Shown piece after piece: positions 9,753 through 19,072 of a stretch of 64,000 nt of DNA. Numbering within the stretch: the stretch's first letter is position 1; every line of letters starts with the position of its first letter. The notes beneath the pieces are model-generated. The model was not told where the DNA came from. It saw only the letters and a program-made list of their open reading frames with translations, and ran no database searches. The DNA is from Maioricimonas rarisocia (GTDB taxonomy: Bacteria; Planctomycetota; Planctomycetia; Planctomycetales; Planctomycetaceae): assembly GCF_007747795.1 (NCBI RefSeq), contig NZ_CP036275.1, positions 4,518,001 to 4,582,000 on the forward strand, given 5' to 3'. Position numbers and translations under genes: made by a program.

Positions 9753-11081
9753 ATGCGCCTCGCAACCGCCGGTCTGCTCTGTCTGCTTCTGTGCGCCTCG
9801 TGTGCCGAATCCAGCAACGAGGAGGCCACGCCCGAGCCGGAGGCCGCGGCACCTGCCGGCGCGCCGTCTGCTGAAACGACAACCGCGGAAACGAAGCCGG
9901 CCGAAGCCGCTCAGGCCGACGAGCCGGCAGCCGAGACGCCGATCCCCTATCACAATCCGCTCTCGTCTGAGCAGATCTCCGAAGGCTGGATCAGCCTGTT
10001 CGATGGTCACACGTTGTTCGGCTGGGAGTCGAATGATCCGGGGATCAACTGGACCGTGCAGGAGGGTGCGATCACGGCCGATTCGGGGCCGGTCGGGCTG
10101 CTGCTGACGACGGTCCCGTTCGCTGACTACGAATTCCGTTGCGAATTCCGGATGGAGGCGGGCGGAAACAGTGGCATTTTCCTGCGGACCACTCCGAAGC
10201 CGGAAGACGTGACGACCGACTGCTACGAGCTGAATATCGCTGACGAGCATCCTGAAGGCTTCACCACCGGCACATTGGTGGGGCGGGTAAAGACTGATGA
10301 GCCGATAGCCGGTTCAGGCGAATGGAAGTCATTCGACGTACGGGTCGAAGGAAACCGGATCACTGTCCAGCTCGATGGTGAAGAGATCCTCGACTACACC
10401 GACGACTCCGACGCCGTGCGGCGGTCGGGACTGATCGGCCTGCAGAAGAACGCCGGGAAGATCGAGTTCCGCAACATCCTGCTGCATCCGCTCAATCTCG
10501 ATCCGTTGTTCAATGGCGAGGACCTGAACGGCTGGAATGTCGTGCCCGGTTCGGAGAGCGAGTTCACCGTTGAAGAGGAAGTCATCCGTGTCAGCGATGG
10601 ACCGGGCTTCCTGGAGACGGAAGGCACCTATGGCGATTTTGTCTTTCAGGCCGAGGCGATCAGTCATGGTGACGAGCTGAACTCCGGGTACTTCTTCCGG
10701 GCGATGAAGGGAACCGAAGAAGCCCCGTCACACGGCTACGAAGTGCAGATCCACAACGGCTACAAGAATGACGACCGCACGCAGCCGGCCAACGCCGGCA
10801 CCGGTGCGATCTTTCGCCGCGTTGAAGCCCGTCGCGTCGTGCCGAACGATCATGAATGGTTCACGACGACACTGGTGACCAGCGGCCCGCGGATTGCGGT
10901 CTGGGTCGACGGCTACCACGTCGTTGACTGGGAAGACACGCGGGAGCCGGACGAGAACCCCCGCCGTGGCAAGCGGGTCGAGCCGGGGCACATCAGCCTG
11001 CAGGGGCACGACCCGACGACCGACCTGTCGTTCCGGAATCTGCGGATCACCGAGATTCCCGAGCCGGTTGCCGCTCCCTGA
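9753..11081 (+). CDS. Two-domain DUF1080 (3-keto-disaccharide hydrolase-like) lipoprotein
   Basis: Predicted 442-residue secreted protein with two tandem DUF1080 (concanavalin-like) domains at about 68-248 (LFDGHTLFGWESND to FRNILLHPL) and 250-438 (LFNGEDLNGWNVVPG to FRNLRITEIPE). DUF1080 proteins are abundant in planctomycetes; some family members hydrolyse 3-keto-glycosides, but the substrate here is unknown. The N-terminus (LLCLLLCASC) looks like a lipoprotein signal with Cys near residue 18, followed by a flexible Ala/Glu/Pro/Thr-rich linker. The ATG has GGGAGGGG at 9743-9750 just upstream. Duplicated domains within one chain are less common than single ones. Confidence 0.88.
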   Translation: MRLATAGLLCLLLCASCAESSNEEATPEPEAAAPAGAPSAETTTAETKPAEAAQADEPAAETPIPYHNPLSSEQISEGWISLFDGHTLFGWESNDPGINWTVQEGAITADSGPVGLLLTTVPFADYEFRCEFRMEAGGNSGIFLRTTPKPEDVTTDCYELNIADEHPEGFTTGTLVGRVKTDEPIAGSGEWKSFDVRVEGNRITVQLDGEEILDYTDDSDAVRRSGLIGLQKNAGKIEFRNILLHPLNLDPLFNGEDLNGWNVVPGSESEFTVEEEVIRVSDGPGFLETEGTYGDFVFQAEAISHGDELNSGYFFRAMKGTEEAPSHGYEVQIHNGYKNDDRTQPANAGTGAIFRRVEARRVVPNDHEWFTTTLVTSGPRIAVWVDGYHVVDWEDTREPDENPRRGKRVEPGHISLQGHDPTTDLSFRNLRITEIPEPVAAP

Positions 11082-11096
11082 AAACTGACTGCTGCT

Positions 11097-11124
11097 GCCG
11101 GATCGTCACGGGAGACGATCCGGC
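11097..11124. terminator. Perfect inverted repeat between convergent genes, probable bidirectional terminator
   Basis: Perfect 11-bp arms (11097-11107 and 11114-11124) with a 6-base loop lie between the convergent DUF1080 and DUF1501 genes. There is no clear T run. A second smaller hairpin with 7-bp arms (11147-11153 and 11157-11163) follows. Confidence 0.5.
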
Positions 11125-11217
11125 GTTCGCCGTCGGCGGCTGATAGGGCAGGCTCCGCCTGCCGCCGCTCAAGCTGAAGTCCGCGTTGCCAGTGGAGGCG
11201 TCAAGCGATGACGCGGC

Positions 11218-12651
11218 TCAGGCAAAGATTTCGTGGACGACGCGGCCTTCCACGTCGGTCAGGCGGAAGTCGCGGCCGGCGTATCGGTAGGTCAGCTTCT
11301 CGTGGTCCAGCCCGAGGGCGTGCAGGATCGTCGCGTGCATGTCGTGCATGTGCACCTTGTCGACGACCGCTTCGTGACCGAACTCGTCGGTCTCGCCGTA
11401 CGAGAACGCTTGCTTGACGCCACCACCTGCGAGGAAGTGCGTAAAGCCTTTCGGATTGTGGTCCCGGCCGTCGGCTCCCTGGGCGAACGGGTTGCGACCG
11501 AATTCGCCGCCCCACCAGACGAGCGTGTCTTCGAGCAGGCCACGGGCGGCCAGATCAGCAAGCAGGCCGGCGACTGGTTTGTCGGTGGCGCGGGCATGCG
11601 TCTCGTGTCGTTCGATCTTGCTGTGCTGGTCCCAGCGCGGGTTTGACCCGTTGTCGGCATAATTGACCTGAATGTACCGGACGCCCGCTTCGGCCATCCG
11701 TCGGGCCAGCAGGCATTGCCGGCCGAAGTCTTCGGTCTCCTTCTGGTCGATGCCGTAGAGGGACTGCGTGGCACGCGTTTCTTCCGAAATGTCCATCAGC
11801 CCGGGAGTGAACTGCTGCATCCGCCAGGCCAGCTCGTAGGAGCTGAGAACGGCGTTGAGCTCGTCATCAGCCGGCATGTGCGCGATTTGCTCGCGATTGA
11901 GCCCGCGGAGCAACTCGAACTGCCGCTGCTGGACGTCATCGCTCAACTGGCTGTTGGCGATGTGCTGGATGCGGGCTTCGCTCGTCGGTCGCTCGGCCCG
12001 TCCGATCGCGGTCCCCTGGTAGTGGGCGGGGAGAAAGGCGTTGGCGTAATTGCGCGGGCCACCGTTCGCCGAGGACGGACTGATCGTGATGAATCCGGGC
12101 AGGTTCTGGTTTTCCGTTCCCAGACCGTACGTGATCCAGGAACCGACCGACGGGCGGACAAGGTTCGTGGCGCCGGTGTGCAGGAACAGCGTGCTGGGGC
12201 CGTGGGCAACGCCGTTGGTGTGCATGCCATGAATAAAGGTGAGACGGTCGACGTGCCGGCCAATCTCAGGGAACAGGTCCGAAACCCACTGGCCACACTC
12301 ACCGTAGCGTCGGAACTTCCAAGGGGACTTCATGACCGACTCTTCCCCCGACATGCCGGTCTTGGCCAGCTTGCGGGAGTTTCGGAACGCCAGCTTCTCG
12401 CCGTGTCGTTCCTCCAGAAGCGGCTTGTAGTCGAACGTGTCGACCTGGCTGGGGCCCCCCTGCATGAAGATGAAGATCACCCGCTTGGCCCGTGGTGTGA
12501 ACATCGGCCGGCGTGACACCAGTGGATTGGCAATGTCGGCCTGGCTTTCACGAGCACACATCCCTGCCAGCGCCAGGGATCCGAATCCACAGGCGGCCGT
12601 GCGCAGCAGTTCGCGACGGGTCGCAACGTTGTTCATCATACGGTCGGCCAT
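11218..12651 (-). CDS. DUF1501 domain-containing protein with Tat-type signal
   Basis: 477-residue member of the DUF1501 family, sulfatase/alkaline-phosphatase-fold secreted proteins that are numerous in planctomycetes and have no established substrate. The N-terminus has a twin-arginine motif (TRRELLRTA) followed by a hydrophobic stretch and an Ala-containing cleavage region. Family sequence follows: FIFMQGGPSQVDTFDYKP, THNG-like region HGMHTNGVAHGPST, GGEFGRNPFAQG and the C-terminal DIEGR-like segment LTDVEGRVVHEIFA. Start is the ATG of MADRMMNN. DUF1501 genes usually sit beside a DUF1549/DUF1553 gene; here the upstream gene is instead a HEAT-like protein. Confidence 0.93.
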   Translation of the reverse strand: MADRMMNNVATRRELLRTAACGFGSLALAGMCARESQADIANPLVSRRPMFTPRAKRVIFIFMQGGPSQVDTFDYKPLLEERHGEKLAFRNSRKLAKTGMSGEESVMKSPWKFRRYGECGQWVSDLFPEIGRHVDRLTFIHGMHTNGVAHGPSTLFLHTGATNLVRPSVGSWITYGLGTENQNLPGFITISPSSANGGPRNYANAFLPAHYQGTAIGRAERPTSEARIQHIANSQLSDDVQQRQFELLRGLNREQIAHMPADDELNAVLSSYELAWRMQQFTPGLMDISEETRATQSLYGIDQKETEDFGRQCLLARRMAEAGVRYIQVNYADNGSNPRWDQHSKIERHETHARATDKPVAGLLADLAARGLLEDTLVWWGGEFGRNPFAQGADGRDHNPKGFTHFLAGGGVKQAFSYGETDEFGHEAVVDKVHMHDMHATILHALGLDHEKLTYRYAGRDFRLTDVEGRVVHEIFA

Positions 12652-12845
12652 GCTCTGGTTTCCGGGCTGAAGGGGGGCACCAATCTGCCGTCGACATCCA
12701 GCCGCATTTATCCGGTCTGTCCGGGGCGGCCCGCATCGGAATGCACTGATATTATCGCGCCGGCGGTTCAGATGCAGCGCTTCCACAGATTTCGGCATTT
12801 GGACCAGCCATGCTGCAGCAGATGCGGCCGATTGTGTCGGACGTC

Positions 12846-14036
12846 CTAGAGGGTGAACCCTTCGATGGCGTCGGAGTCGATTGGCAGGTTCTCGCGGAGA
12901 TTCTGCTTGCGCCAGGTCTGCCATTTCTGCAGGGCCTGTTCGCGATCCTCTTCGGAGTCGAAACCAGCCGTGTTAGGGGCGAACAGGTACTGACTGTGAG
13001 GACGCAGCCGGTTGAAGCCGTATTCATCCGGGTCCTGATCTGTCATGTGCAGCAGGGCGACAAGGGCGGCGTCCCGGATCTGTGCGGTAAAGCCACTTCC
13101 GCCACGGCCCCGTCGGGGGGTGAGGACGGCGTCATTCTCGAGCAGAGCTTCGAGCTCGGCGATGTGTTCTTCGCCGCCCATCTTGGCGACGAAGAAAATC
13201 GCGTACTGAATCTGCGGACCGCGGGTGCGATCGTCGATGACGTCGAGCGCGACCCTCACACCTTCGGGCAGTTCGTACTTGGCGGCGATCGTCAACCGCT
13301 GCATCGACGACCCGGAGGTCGAATGGATCGTCCACGCACCGAGCAGCCGCCGCAGGGCGTCGCCGATGTCCACGTCCCGTGTCGCCTGGTCGAACTCACT
13401 GCGGAGGACCAGACTGCTGACGCAACCGTGGGCCGACTGGCTGGCATGGATGCGCGGATCGCAGCTGAGGAACAGCAGCGTCGCGGTCGTTTCGGGGGCG
13501 ATGCCGGCGTGCGATCCGCCGTGGTTGGCGAACGGCATGCGCAGGTCGGTGCATCGCTTCTCGAGTTCCGCCCGTCGTTGCTCGGCATCTTGCGACACGA
13601 GATACATCAGTTGTGGCTCGGACTGCACCATGCGGTAGTACAGTTCGCCGGCTCCATCGGCATCGTCGACAAGCTGGCGGAAGTCGGTCCAGCCGGGCAG
13701 ATTGGCGTCTGGTTCGACCCGTCCCTGCCGCAGCACTTCGACTCGCTCCATCAGGGCGGTCATCTCGATCGTTTCGATGAGTCTGGCCGCTCGCAGGCGG
13801 ACCTCCAGGCGGCGGGACTCCAGGGCCTCACGCAGGGCGGGCAATGCGCCTTCGCCCAGATCACGAAGGCGGCGTGTCGATTCTTCCCGCAGCGGGAACG
13901 AACGCGAACCGAGTTCTTCGACCAGTTTCTCGGCTGAGGCGTGTTCGGCGGCCCGGACCGTGTCCGTCTCATATCCGTGGCCCGGAACGAGTTCCCACAG
14001 GAGTATCGCTGTCAGAACGGTGACTCGCATCGGCAT
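12846..14036 (-). CDS. Secreted HEAT-repeat-like protein of unknown function
   Basis: 396-residue protein with a short hydrophobic N-terminal signal (VTVLTAILLWELV). Residues about 30-95 form HEAT-like helical repeats (AEKLVEELGSRSFPLREESTRRLRDLGEGALPALREAL). The central part has two cysteines in FLSCDPRI and HGCVSS, and the C-terminal third again resembles HEAT helices (VAKMGGEEHIAELEALLENDAVL). The pattern is familiar from planctomycete secreted proteins, but no function is known to me. The ATG is preceded by GGAGG with a 7-base spacer. It lies upstream of the DUF1501 gene on the same strand, separated by 194 bases, so co-transcription is possible but not evident. Confidence 0.8.
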   Translation of the reverse strand: MPMRVTVLTAILLWELVPGHGYETDTVRAAEHASAEKLVEELGSRSFPLREESTRRLRDLGEGALPALREALESRRLEVRLRAARLIETIEMTALMERVEVLRQGRVEPDANLPGWTDFRQLVDDADGAGELYYRMVQSEPQLMYLVSQDAEQRRAELEKRCTDLRMPFANHGGSHAGIAPETTATLLFLSCDPRIHASQSAHGCVSSLVLRSEFDQATRDVDIGDALRRLLGAWTIHSTSGSSMQRLTIAAKYELPEGVRVALDVIDDRTRGPQIQYAIFFVAKMGGEEHIAELEALLENDAVLTPRRGRGGSGFTAQIRDAALVALLHMTDQDPDEYGFNRLRPHSQYLFAPNTAGFDSEEDREQALQKWQTWRKQNLRENLPIDSDAIEGFTL

Positions 14037-14273
14037 GGCAGATCCTCCAACAACTCATCATAGTCGCGTTTGAGGAAACGGGTCCACCGAAAGTTCGGTG
14101 CTCAGGGCAGACCCGAGCCCTGATCAGGCATAGCGCGATGCAATCGCCGAATCGCTTCAGGCAGGGAAGCTGGCTTTCCCTAAGTTGCCAGATTGACTAC
14201 ATTTCGTGCCGTCGTCGCTCCCCCCGGGCGACGTGATTGTCGGCATAGCCATCGATCGGGAAGGGATTCCGTG

Positions 14274-15581
14274 ATGTCGATCGAACCGTTCCGATTCATT
14301 CACGCGACAAACGTTCGACTGGATGAGCCACTGCAAAGGACGGGCCCGCTCGAAGAGGACGCACGGCAGATTGCCGAAGACGCCACTCTCATTGCTTTCG
14401 ATCGCATCGTCGAGTCGTGCATTGATCGCGACGTCGATTTTCTGCTGCTGACGGGAAACGTCTTTGTTGCCGAGGCGTTCACAGTGCGGGCACGCATTGC
14501 ACTCGAAAGGGGCCTGGCGCTGCTCGCAGACGCCGACGTCCCGGTGTACGTGACGTGCGGTGACGCCGATCCACTGACGGCATGGCAGGGGCGAATCACA
14601 GATCCCGGCAATCTGACGCTGCTGTCCTCGACCGATGATGATCCCGTCGCGGCACTTCGCGACGGCCGCGTGCTTGCGTCCTTGTTCGTTGTTGCCACGC
14701 CCGGCATCGATGAGAGCGCGTTGTCCCTTTCAGGACCGGCAATCTTTCGAATTCCCGACTCGACGACCTGGCAGGTTGGACTCCTGGGAGCGGGCAGCGG
14801 CGCCGAGGTCTATCCCGGCGAGATGCAGCAGGATTCGTCCGATGGTCTGTCCAGGGTCGACGAGCTCGTCCGGATCGCGATCGAAGGAGGCGCGAACTAC
14901 CTGGCTGTCGGAGAGGGTACGGCACGGGCCACGTTGAAGCTGAACGGCGGCATCGCCCACGACCCGGGTCGTCCTCAGGGGATGTGCCCGAACGACACCG
15001 GGGTTCACGGATGCACGCTGGTCGAGGTCTCGGAAGACGGTCGCGCCCGACTGACGCAGATCCCCACTGCCGCGGTACGATGGGAGTCGTACTCCATCGA
15101 GGTCGACGACGACACCTCGTGGGATGCCCTGGTCGAAGCCATGCAGCTGCAGCTGATGGAGGCAGAGCCGCAGCCCGGCGAGGAGGTCTGGCTGATCGAC
15201 TGGCATCTGGCAGGAGCCGGGCAGACGTTGCAGGCACTCTGCGAAGAACATGCTCAGCGGGAACTGGTCGAACTGGTTGAGGCGGAACTGGAATCGGCGG
15301 AGACTCCCCGACGGCAGCACCGGTTCCACATCGAGACGACTTGTTCCGCACTTGACCTCGAAGAGAACAGAGCGTGGGCGGCATGGCAGGAAGTCCTGCG
15401 CACGGAGTCGGGGCGGTTTCTCGGCTCGTTGCGGCGAGAGGTTCACGACAGTGACTGGAGCCGCAGCGAATGGGGCCGACGCATACGGAACTCTCTGGAC
15501 GACATCGAGAATCAGCAGATTGTCGAGCAGGGTGAACGCATTGGCCGCAAATGGCTGGGCCATGGCCGGGAAATGCAGTGA
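14274..15581 (+). CDS. YhaO/SbcD-like metallophosphoesterase homolog lacking canonical metal ligands
   Basis: 435-residue protein that aligns by eye with the YhaO/SbcD nuclease subunit family and sits just before its SMC-like ATPase partner. Family signatures remain in the framework: FIHATNVRLDEPL (family FIHAxDLHLDSP) at 8-20, DFLLLTGNVFV (family DFxLxxGDLFD) at 55-65, VPVYVTCGDADP (family IPVYxxxGNHD) at 89-100, NYLAVGEGTAR (family YxALGHxH) at 208-217, and PQGMCPNDTGVHGCTLVEV. In each motif the metal-binding Asp, His or Asn is replaced, so nuclease activity looks lost although the frame is intact. Start ATG with AAGGG upstream. It may act as a structural or DNA-binding partner of the ATPase. 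Confidence 0.78.
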   Translation: MSIEPFRFIHATNVRLDEPLQRTGPLEEDARQIAEDATLIAFDRIVESCIDRDVDFLLLTGNVFVAEAFTVRARIALERGLALLADADVPVYVTCGDADPLTAWQGRITDPGNLTLLSSTDDDPVAALRDGRVLASLFVVATPGIDESALSLSGPAIFRIPDSTTWQVGLLGAGSGAEVYPGEMQQDSSDGLSRVDELVRIAIEGGANYLAVGEGTARATLKLNGGIAHDPGRPQGMCPNDTGVHGCTLVEVSEDGRARLTQIPTAAVRWESYSIEVDDDTSWDALVEAMQLQLMEAEPQPGEEVWLIDWHLAGAGQTLQALCEEHAQRELVELVEAELESAETPRRQHRFHIETTCSALDLEENRAWAAWQEVLRTESGRFLGSLRREVHDSDWSRSEWGRRIRNSLDDIENQQIVEQGERIGRKWLGHGREMQ

Positions 15582-15712
15582 AGCAAGAGGCCGGCGCAGC
15601 GCTCCCGTTGCGACGCCGGCGATTCGATCACGGACCGCGTCGTTCCGCCCGCACGGGACGCACCTGGTGACCGTAAGTCCTGACGGCTCGTCGTCAGGGA
15701 GGAGGGACCCGG

Positions 15713-18700
15713 ATGAGAATCACGGACCTGCAAATTGAACGGTTCGGCGTCTGGAGAGATCTGTCGCTGCCTCTCGCCGAAGACGGCATCAGCGTCTTTT
15801 ACGGACCGAACGAAGCCGGCAAGTCGACGCTGATGCGATTCATTCGGGGAATCCTGTACGGGTTTCCTGGTGGTGCGTCATCGGCGAAGGTGCGGCCCGG
15901 CGATGGCGATCACGCCGCCGTCGGCGCTCTGTGCATCGAGGCGGACGGACGGTCGTTGACGTTGCGGCGAAAAGCCGAGCCCGGCACTCGCGGACAGCTG
16001 GCCATTTCCGGACACCCGGCGATCGACGACCCGGAGGCGACTCTCGAGCAGTTGCTGGGCGGCACCAGCGAGTCCGTGTTTGAGAACGTGTTCGCGATCG
16101 GGCTTCACGAGCTGCAGGAACTGGCAACCCTTCAGGACGACGAAGTCGCCGAGCAGATCTACAGCCTTTCACTCGGGCCGGAAGGCGAACGGCTGCTCAA
16201 CGCTCAGACGGAAGCAGAAACCAGGCTGAAACGGCTGTTCGACAGTCGGAAGTCGAGCGGCCGACTGGTCGAACTGGCCAATCGGTTGTGCAAGATCGAC
16301 GAAGAACTGAAGCGGGTTGACGACGCCTCGTCCCGCTACGGCGAACTCGTCGAGCAACGGGACCGGACTACAGCCCTCATTGAAGAACATCGGGAGCGGC
16401 AGGCCGGTCTTCAGCACCAGCTTCGCGGTCATCAGTTTCTCGATCGCGTCTGGGCTCCGTGGAATCGGCAACGTCAGTTGCAGCAGGAACTCGCCGCTCT
16501 GCCGATCTCCGGTGAGCTGCCGGCCGATGCCCTTGAGCTGTTCGACCGTCACGATCGCGAGCTCGAACAGAAAGAGAGCCGTCGCCGCGAACTTCTCGCC
16601 GAGTCGAAGAAACTCCGCCAGCAGGCCGAAGCGACGATTGGCGATACGACTCTGGAGGACTGCGCCTGCTCGATCCGGTCACTGCAGGAGCGTGCTCCCG
16701 GGATTCGCGAACAGGAGCAGCGGGTTGCCGGGCTCCGGAAGGAGACTGACCGGCTGCAACAGGATCTCGAGACACGGATCGAACAGCTCGAAGAGCACGG
16801 CGTCCAGTTGCCGGAAGATGTCGACCACCCCAATGCCGCCGAGACCCGCGATCTGTATCAGGCAGCTGAAGCCTGGCGGCAGGCACACCGCCGGCGGGCG
16901 CGACTCGTCCGCCGTTATCGGCGTCTCGCGGACGCAGCCCAGAAGTCGCGACAGGGAGTCTCCGCCGATCTCAAGACTCTCGACGGTCGCGGAATCACCG
17001 ATGCGATCGAATATGCCCGCGGCCGGTTGAAGGAGCTTCAGCGTCTGGCCGAACTGCGGCAGCGGGAATCGGTTCTGAGGGAATCAATCGAATCGCTACG
17101 GGATCAACAGCAGGCGATCCCCGAGCCTCGCGAGCTGCCGCCATACTTCTACCTGGTTTTGGGATTCTTCGGGATCGCCGGTCTGGTTCTGTTCGGAACC
17201 GGGCTCTACGGCTTCTTCAATGGCCTGATGGCTCCCGGGGCAGAACATGCAGCATGGGTCGTCGGTCTGATCTATCTGCTGGTGGGACTGTGCTGCGGCG
17301 GCGTCACCTGGACGATGAAGCAGCACTTCGAGCCGCAGGATGTCGACTTCGGTCTCCTGCAGGCCCGGTTGGACAGGACGGCGAGCGACCTGGCCGAGGT
17401 TCGTCGTGAGATCGAGGACCTGACGCGAAATCGCTCCGAGTCGTGGCTGCTGCGCGGAGCCGCAAAAGACGAAAAGACTCCGAAGAAGCTGACGGAGCTG
17501 GATGTCATCCTGCAGGTGCAGCGCCGCATCGCCCAGCTCGAGCGGCTGGACGACCTGTCCCGCTCGCAGCACCAGCGTCGCCAGCAACTCAGCGACATCC
17601 GTCATCGTCTGCAGCAGCGACAACAGGAACTGACGGCCCGTCGTCGGGAGTGGTGCGAACGGCTCAAACAGCTCGGCCTGCCGGAAACGCTCAAGGTACG
17701 ACAGGCGTTCGATCTCTGGCAGCAGCTCAACGAAGCCCAGCGAGTCTGGCAGCGGTGGCAGCTCGCGGACGCGGAACTCTCGCACGAGCGCGCCGCTGTC
17801 GATGCCTTCCGGCAGGAAGCGAGCGAGCTGGCGACGAAGCTCGAAACCGGAAAGTCAGAAACGTCCGATTCGTATCGACTGGTCGAGAAGTGGGCCCGGC
17901 GACTGGCGGAGATTGACGCCTCGCGTTCCGAACGGGTTCGACTCCGCAAGCTCGCCCGCGAGAAACAGCAGCAGGCGGATCAACTTCTCGAGACCATCGA
18001 GACTCTGCGAACCCGGCGGATGGAGGTCCTCACCCGTGCAGGTGTTTCGAGTCGGGATGAACTTGCCGCTCGCATCAAGCAATACTCGCGGGCCACGGAA
18101 CTGCAGGAACTGATCGAACAGGCTGGTGAGGAACTGGCCGCGGCCAGCCGATCAGAACCGGATCTGGCGGTGGTCGAGGAGGATCTGATCGCCTACGACG
18201 CCGAACAGAACAATCACGCGATTGCGACGATCCGGCAGGAGCTGAAAGACCTCGAAGAGGACCTGCGCGTTCACCACGAGCGCCTCGGGCGGCTGCGGCA
18301 GGAGGTGACCGACCTTCAGCAGGATCGACGGGCCGCTTCGCTGCGGTTCGAACGAGCCCAGATCGAGGCGGAACTCAACGATGCCACGGCCGAGTGGGCG
18401 GCGACCCGACTGGCTACCAACGCGATCGACGAAGTTCGGGGGCGTCTGGAACGGGACTGTCAGCCGGAAACGCTCAAGAAAGCCTCCGAGTACCTCGACC
18501 GGCTGACCTGCCGAAAGTACCGCAACATCTGGGTTCCGCTCGGCGAGCGTCGCCTGCTGATCGACGACGATCAGGGGCAGGCCACGCGGGTGGAGCATCT
18601 GAGCAGCGGCACGCGCGAGCAGCTGTTCCTGGCGATCCGTCTGGCGATGATTCAGGAATTCGCCGGCCAGGGAGTCGACCTCCCGATGGTCCTCGACGAT

Positions 18701-18889
18701 GTCGTGGTGAACTTCGATCAGGTGCGGACCGAAGCGGCCGTGAACACACTGATCGAATTCGCCGAAGACGGTCAGCAGATCCTGTTGTTTACCTGTCACC
18801 TCCACCTTGCCCATCTGTTTGAGACCAAGGGGGTCGAACCGATCTGGTTGCCGGGGCACACCTCGGTCGAGAAGCGTCAGGTCGGTTGA
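15713..18889 (+). CDS. SMC/Rad50-like AAA ATPase, YhaN type, with central membrane segment
   Basis: 1058-residue ATPase of the YhaN/SbcC group, expected to pair with the preceding YhaO-like protein in DNA handling or repair. Walker A GPNEAGKST is at 31-39, the ABC signature LSSGTREQLFLAIRLAM near 962, and Walker B MVLDDVVVNFD near 991. Long heptad-rich coiled coils rich in Gln, Glu, Arg and Leu fill about 200-470 and 535-900. Between them, at about 477-531, are two hydrophobic helices (YFYLVLGFFGIAGLVLFGTG and VVGLIYLLVGLCCGGVTW) that would anchor the coil tip in the membrane, as in YhaN. The ATG has GGAGG about 8 bases upstream. The gap to the previous gene is 131 bases. Confidence 0.92.
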   Translation: MRITDLQIERFGVWRDLSLPLAEDGISVFYGPNEAGKSTLMRFIRGILYGFPGGASSAKVRPGDGDHAAVGALCIEADGRSLTLRRKAEPGTRGQLAISGHPAIDDPEATLEQLLGGTSESVFENVFAIGLHELQELATLQDDEVAEQIYSLSLGPEGERLLNAQTEAETRLKRLFDSRKSSGRLVELANRLCKIDEELKRVDDASSRYGELVEQRDRTTALIEEHRERQAGLQHQLRGHQFLDRVWAPWNRQRQLQQELAALPISGELPADALELFDRHDRELEQKESRRRELLAESKKLRQQAEATIGDTTLEDCACSIRSLQERAPGIREQEQRVAGLRKETDRLQQDLETRIEQLEEHGVQLPEDVDHPNAAETRDLYQAAEAWRQAHRRRARLVRRYRRLADAAQKSRQGVSADLKTLDGRGITDAIEYARGRLKELQRLAELRQRESVLRESIESLRDQQQAIPEPRELPPYFYLVLGFFGIAGLVLFGTGLYGFFNGLMAPGAEHAAWVVGLIYLLVGLCCGGVTWTMKQHFEPQDVDFGLLQARLDRTASDLAEVRREIEDLTRNRSESWLLRGAAKDEKTPKKLTELDVILQVQRRIAQLERLDDLSRSQHQRRQQLSDIRHRLQQRQQELTARRREWCERLKQLGLPETLKVRQAFDLWQQLNEAQRVWQRWQLADAELSHERAAVDAFRQEASELATKLETGKSETSDSYRLVEKWARRLAEIDASRSERVRLRKLAREKQQQADQLLETIETLRTRRMEVLTRAGVSSRDELAARIKQYSRATELQELIEQAGEELAAASRSEPDLAVVEEDLIAYDAEQNNHAIATIRQELKDLEEDLRVHHERLGRLRQEVTDLQQDRRAASLRFERAQIEAELNDATAEWAATRLATNAIDEVRGRLERDCQPETLKKASEYLDRLTCRKYRNIWVPLGERRLLIDDDQGQATRVEHLSSGTREQLFLAIRLAMIQEFAGQGVDLPMVLDDVVVNFDQVRTEAAVNTLIEFAEDGQQILLFTCHLHLAHLFETKGVEPIWLPGHTSVEKRQVG

Positions 18890-19072
18890 AACTGACGAGG
18901 CGAGTTCACCGGAAACAGATTCTGCAGAAGCACTTCGGTTCCAACGGCCGACTTGGCCGCGGCGAGCCGCGTGCCCGGCGTTCGTCTTGTGACCAATTGC
19001 CTCCCTGCGGTAAGATTCGAGGCTTGATCCTGTCTCAGCCTCGTCGGCGACCACCTCACGTCAGGGACCATC

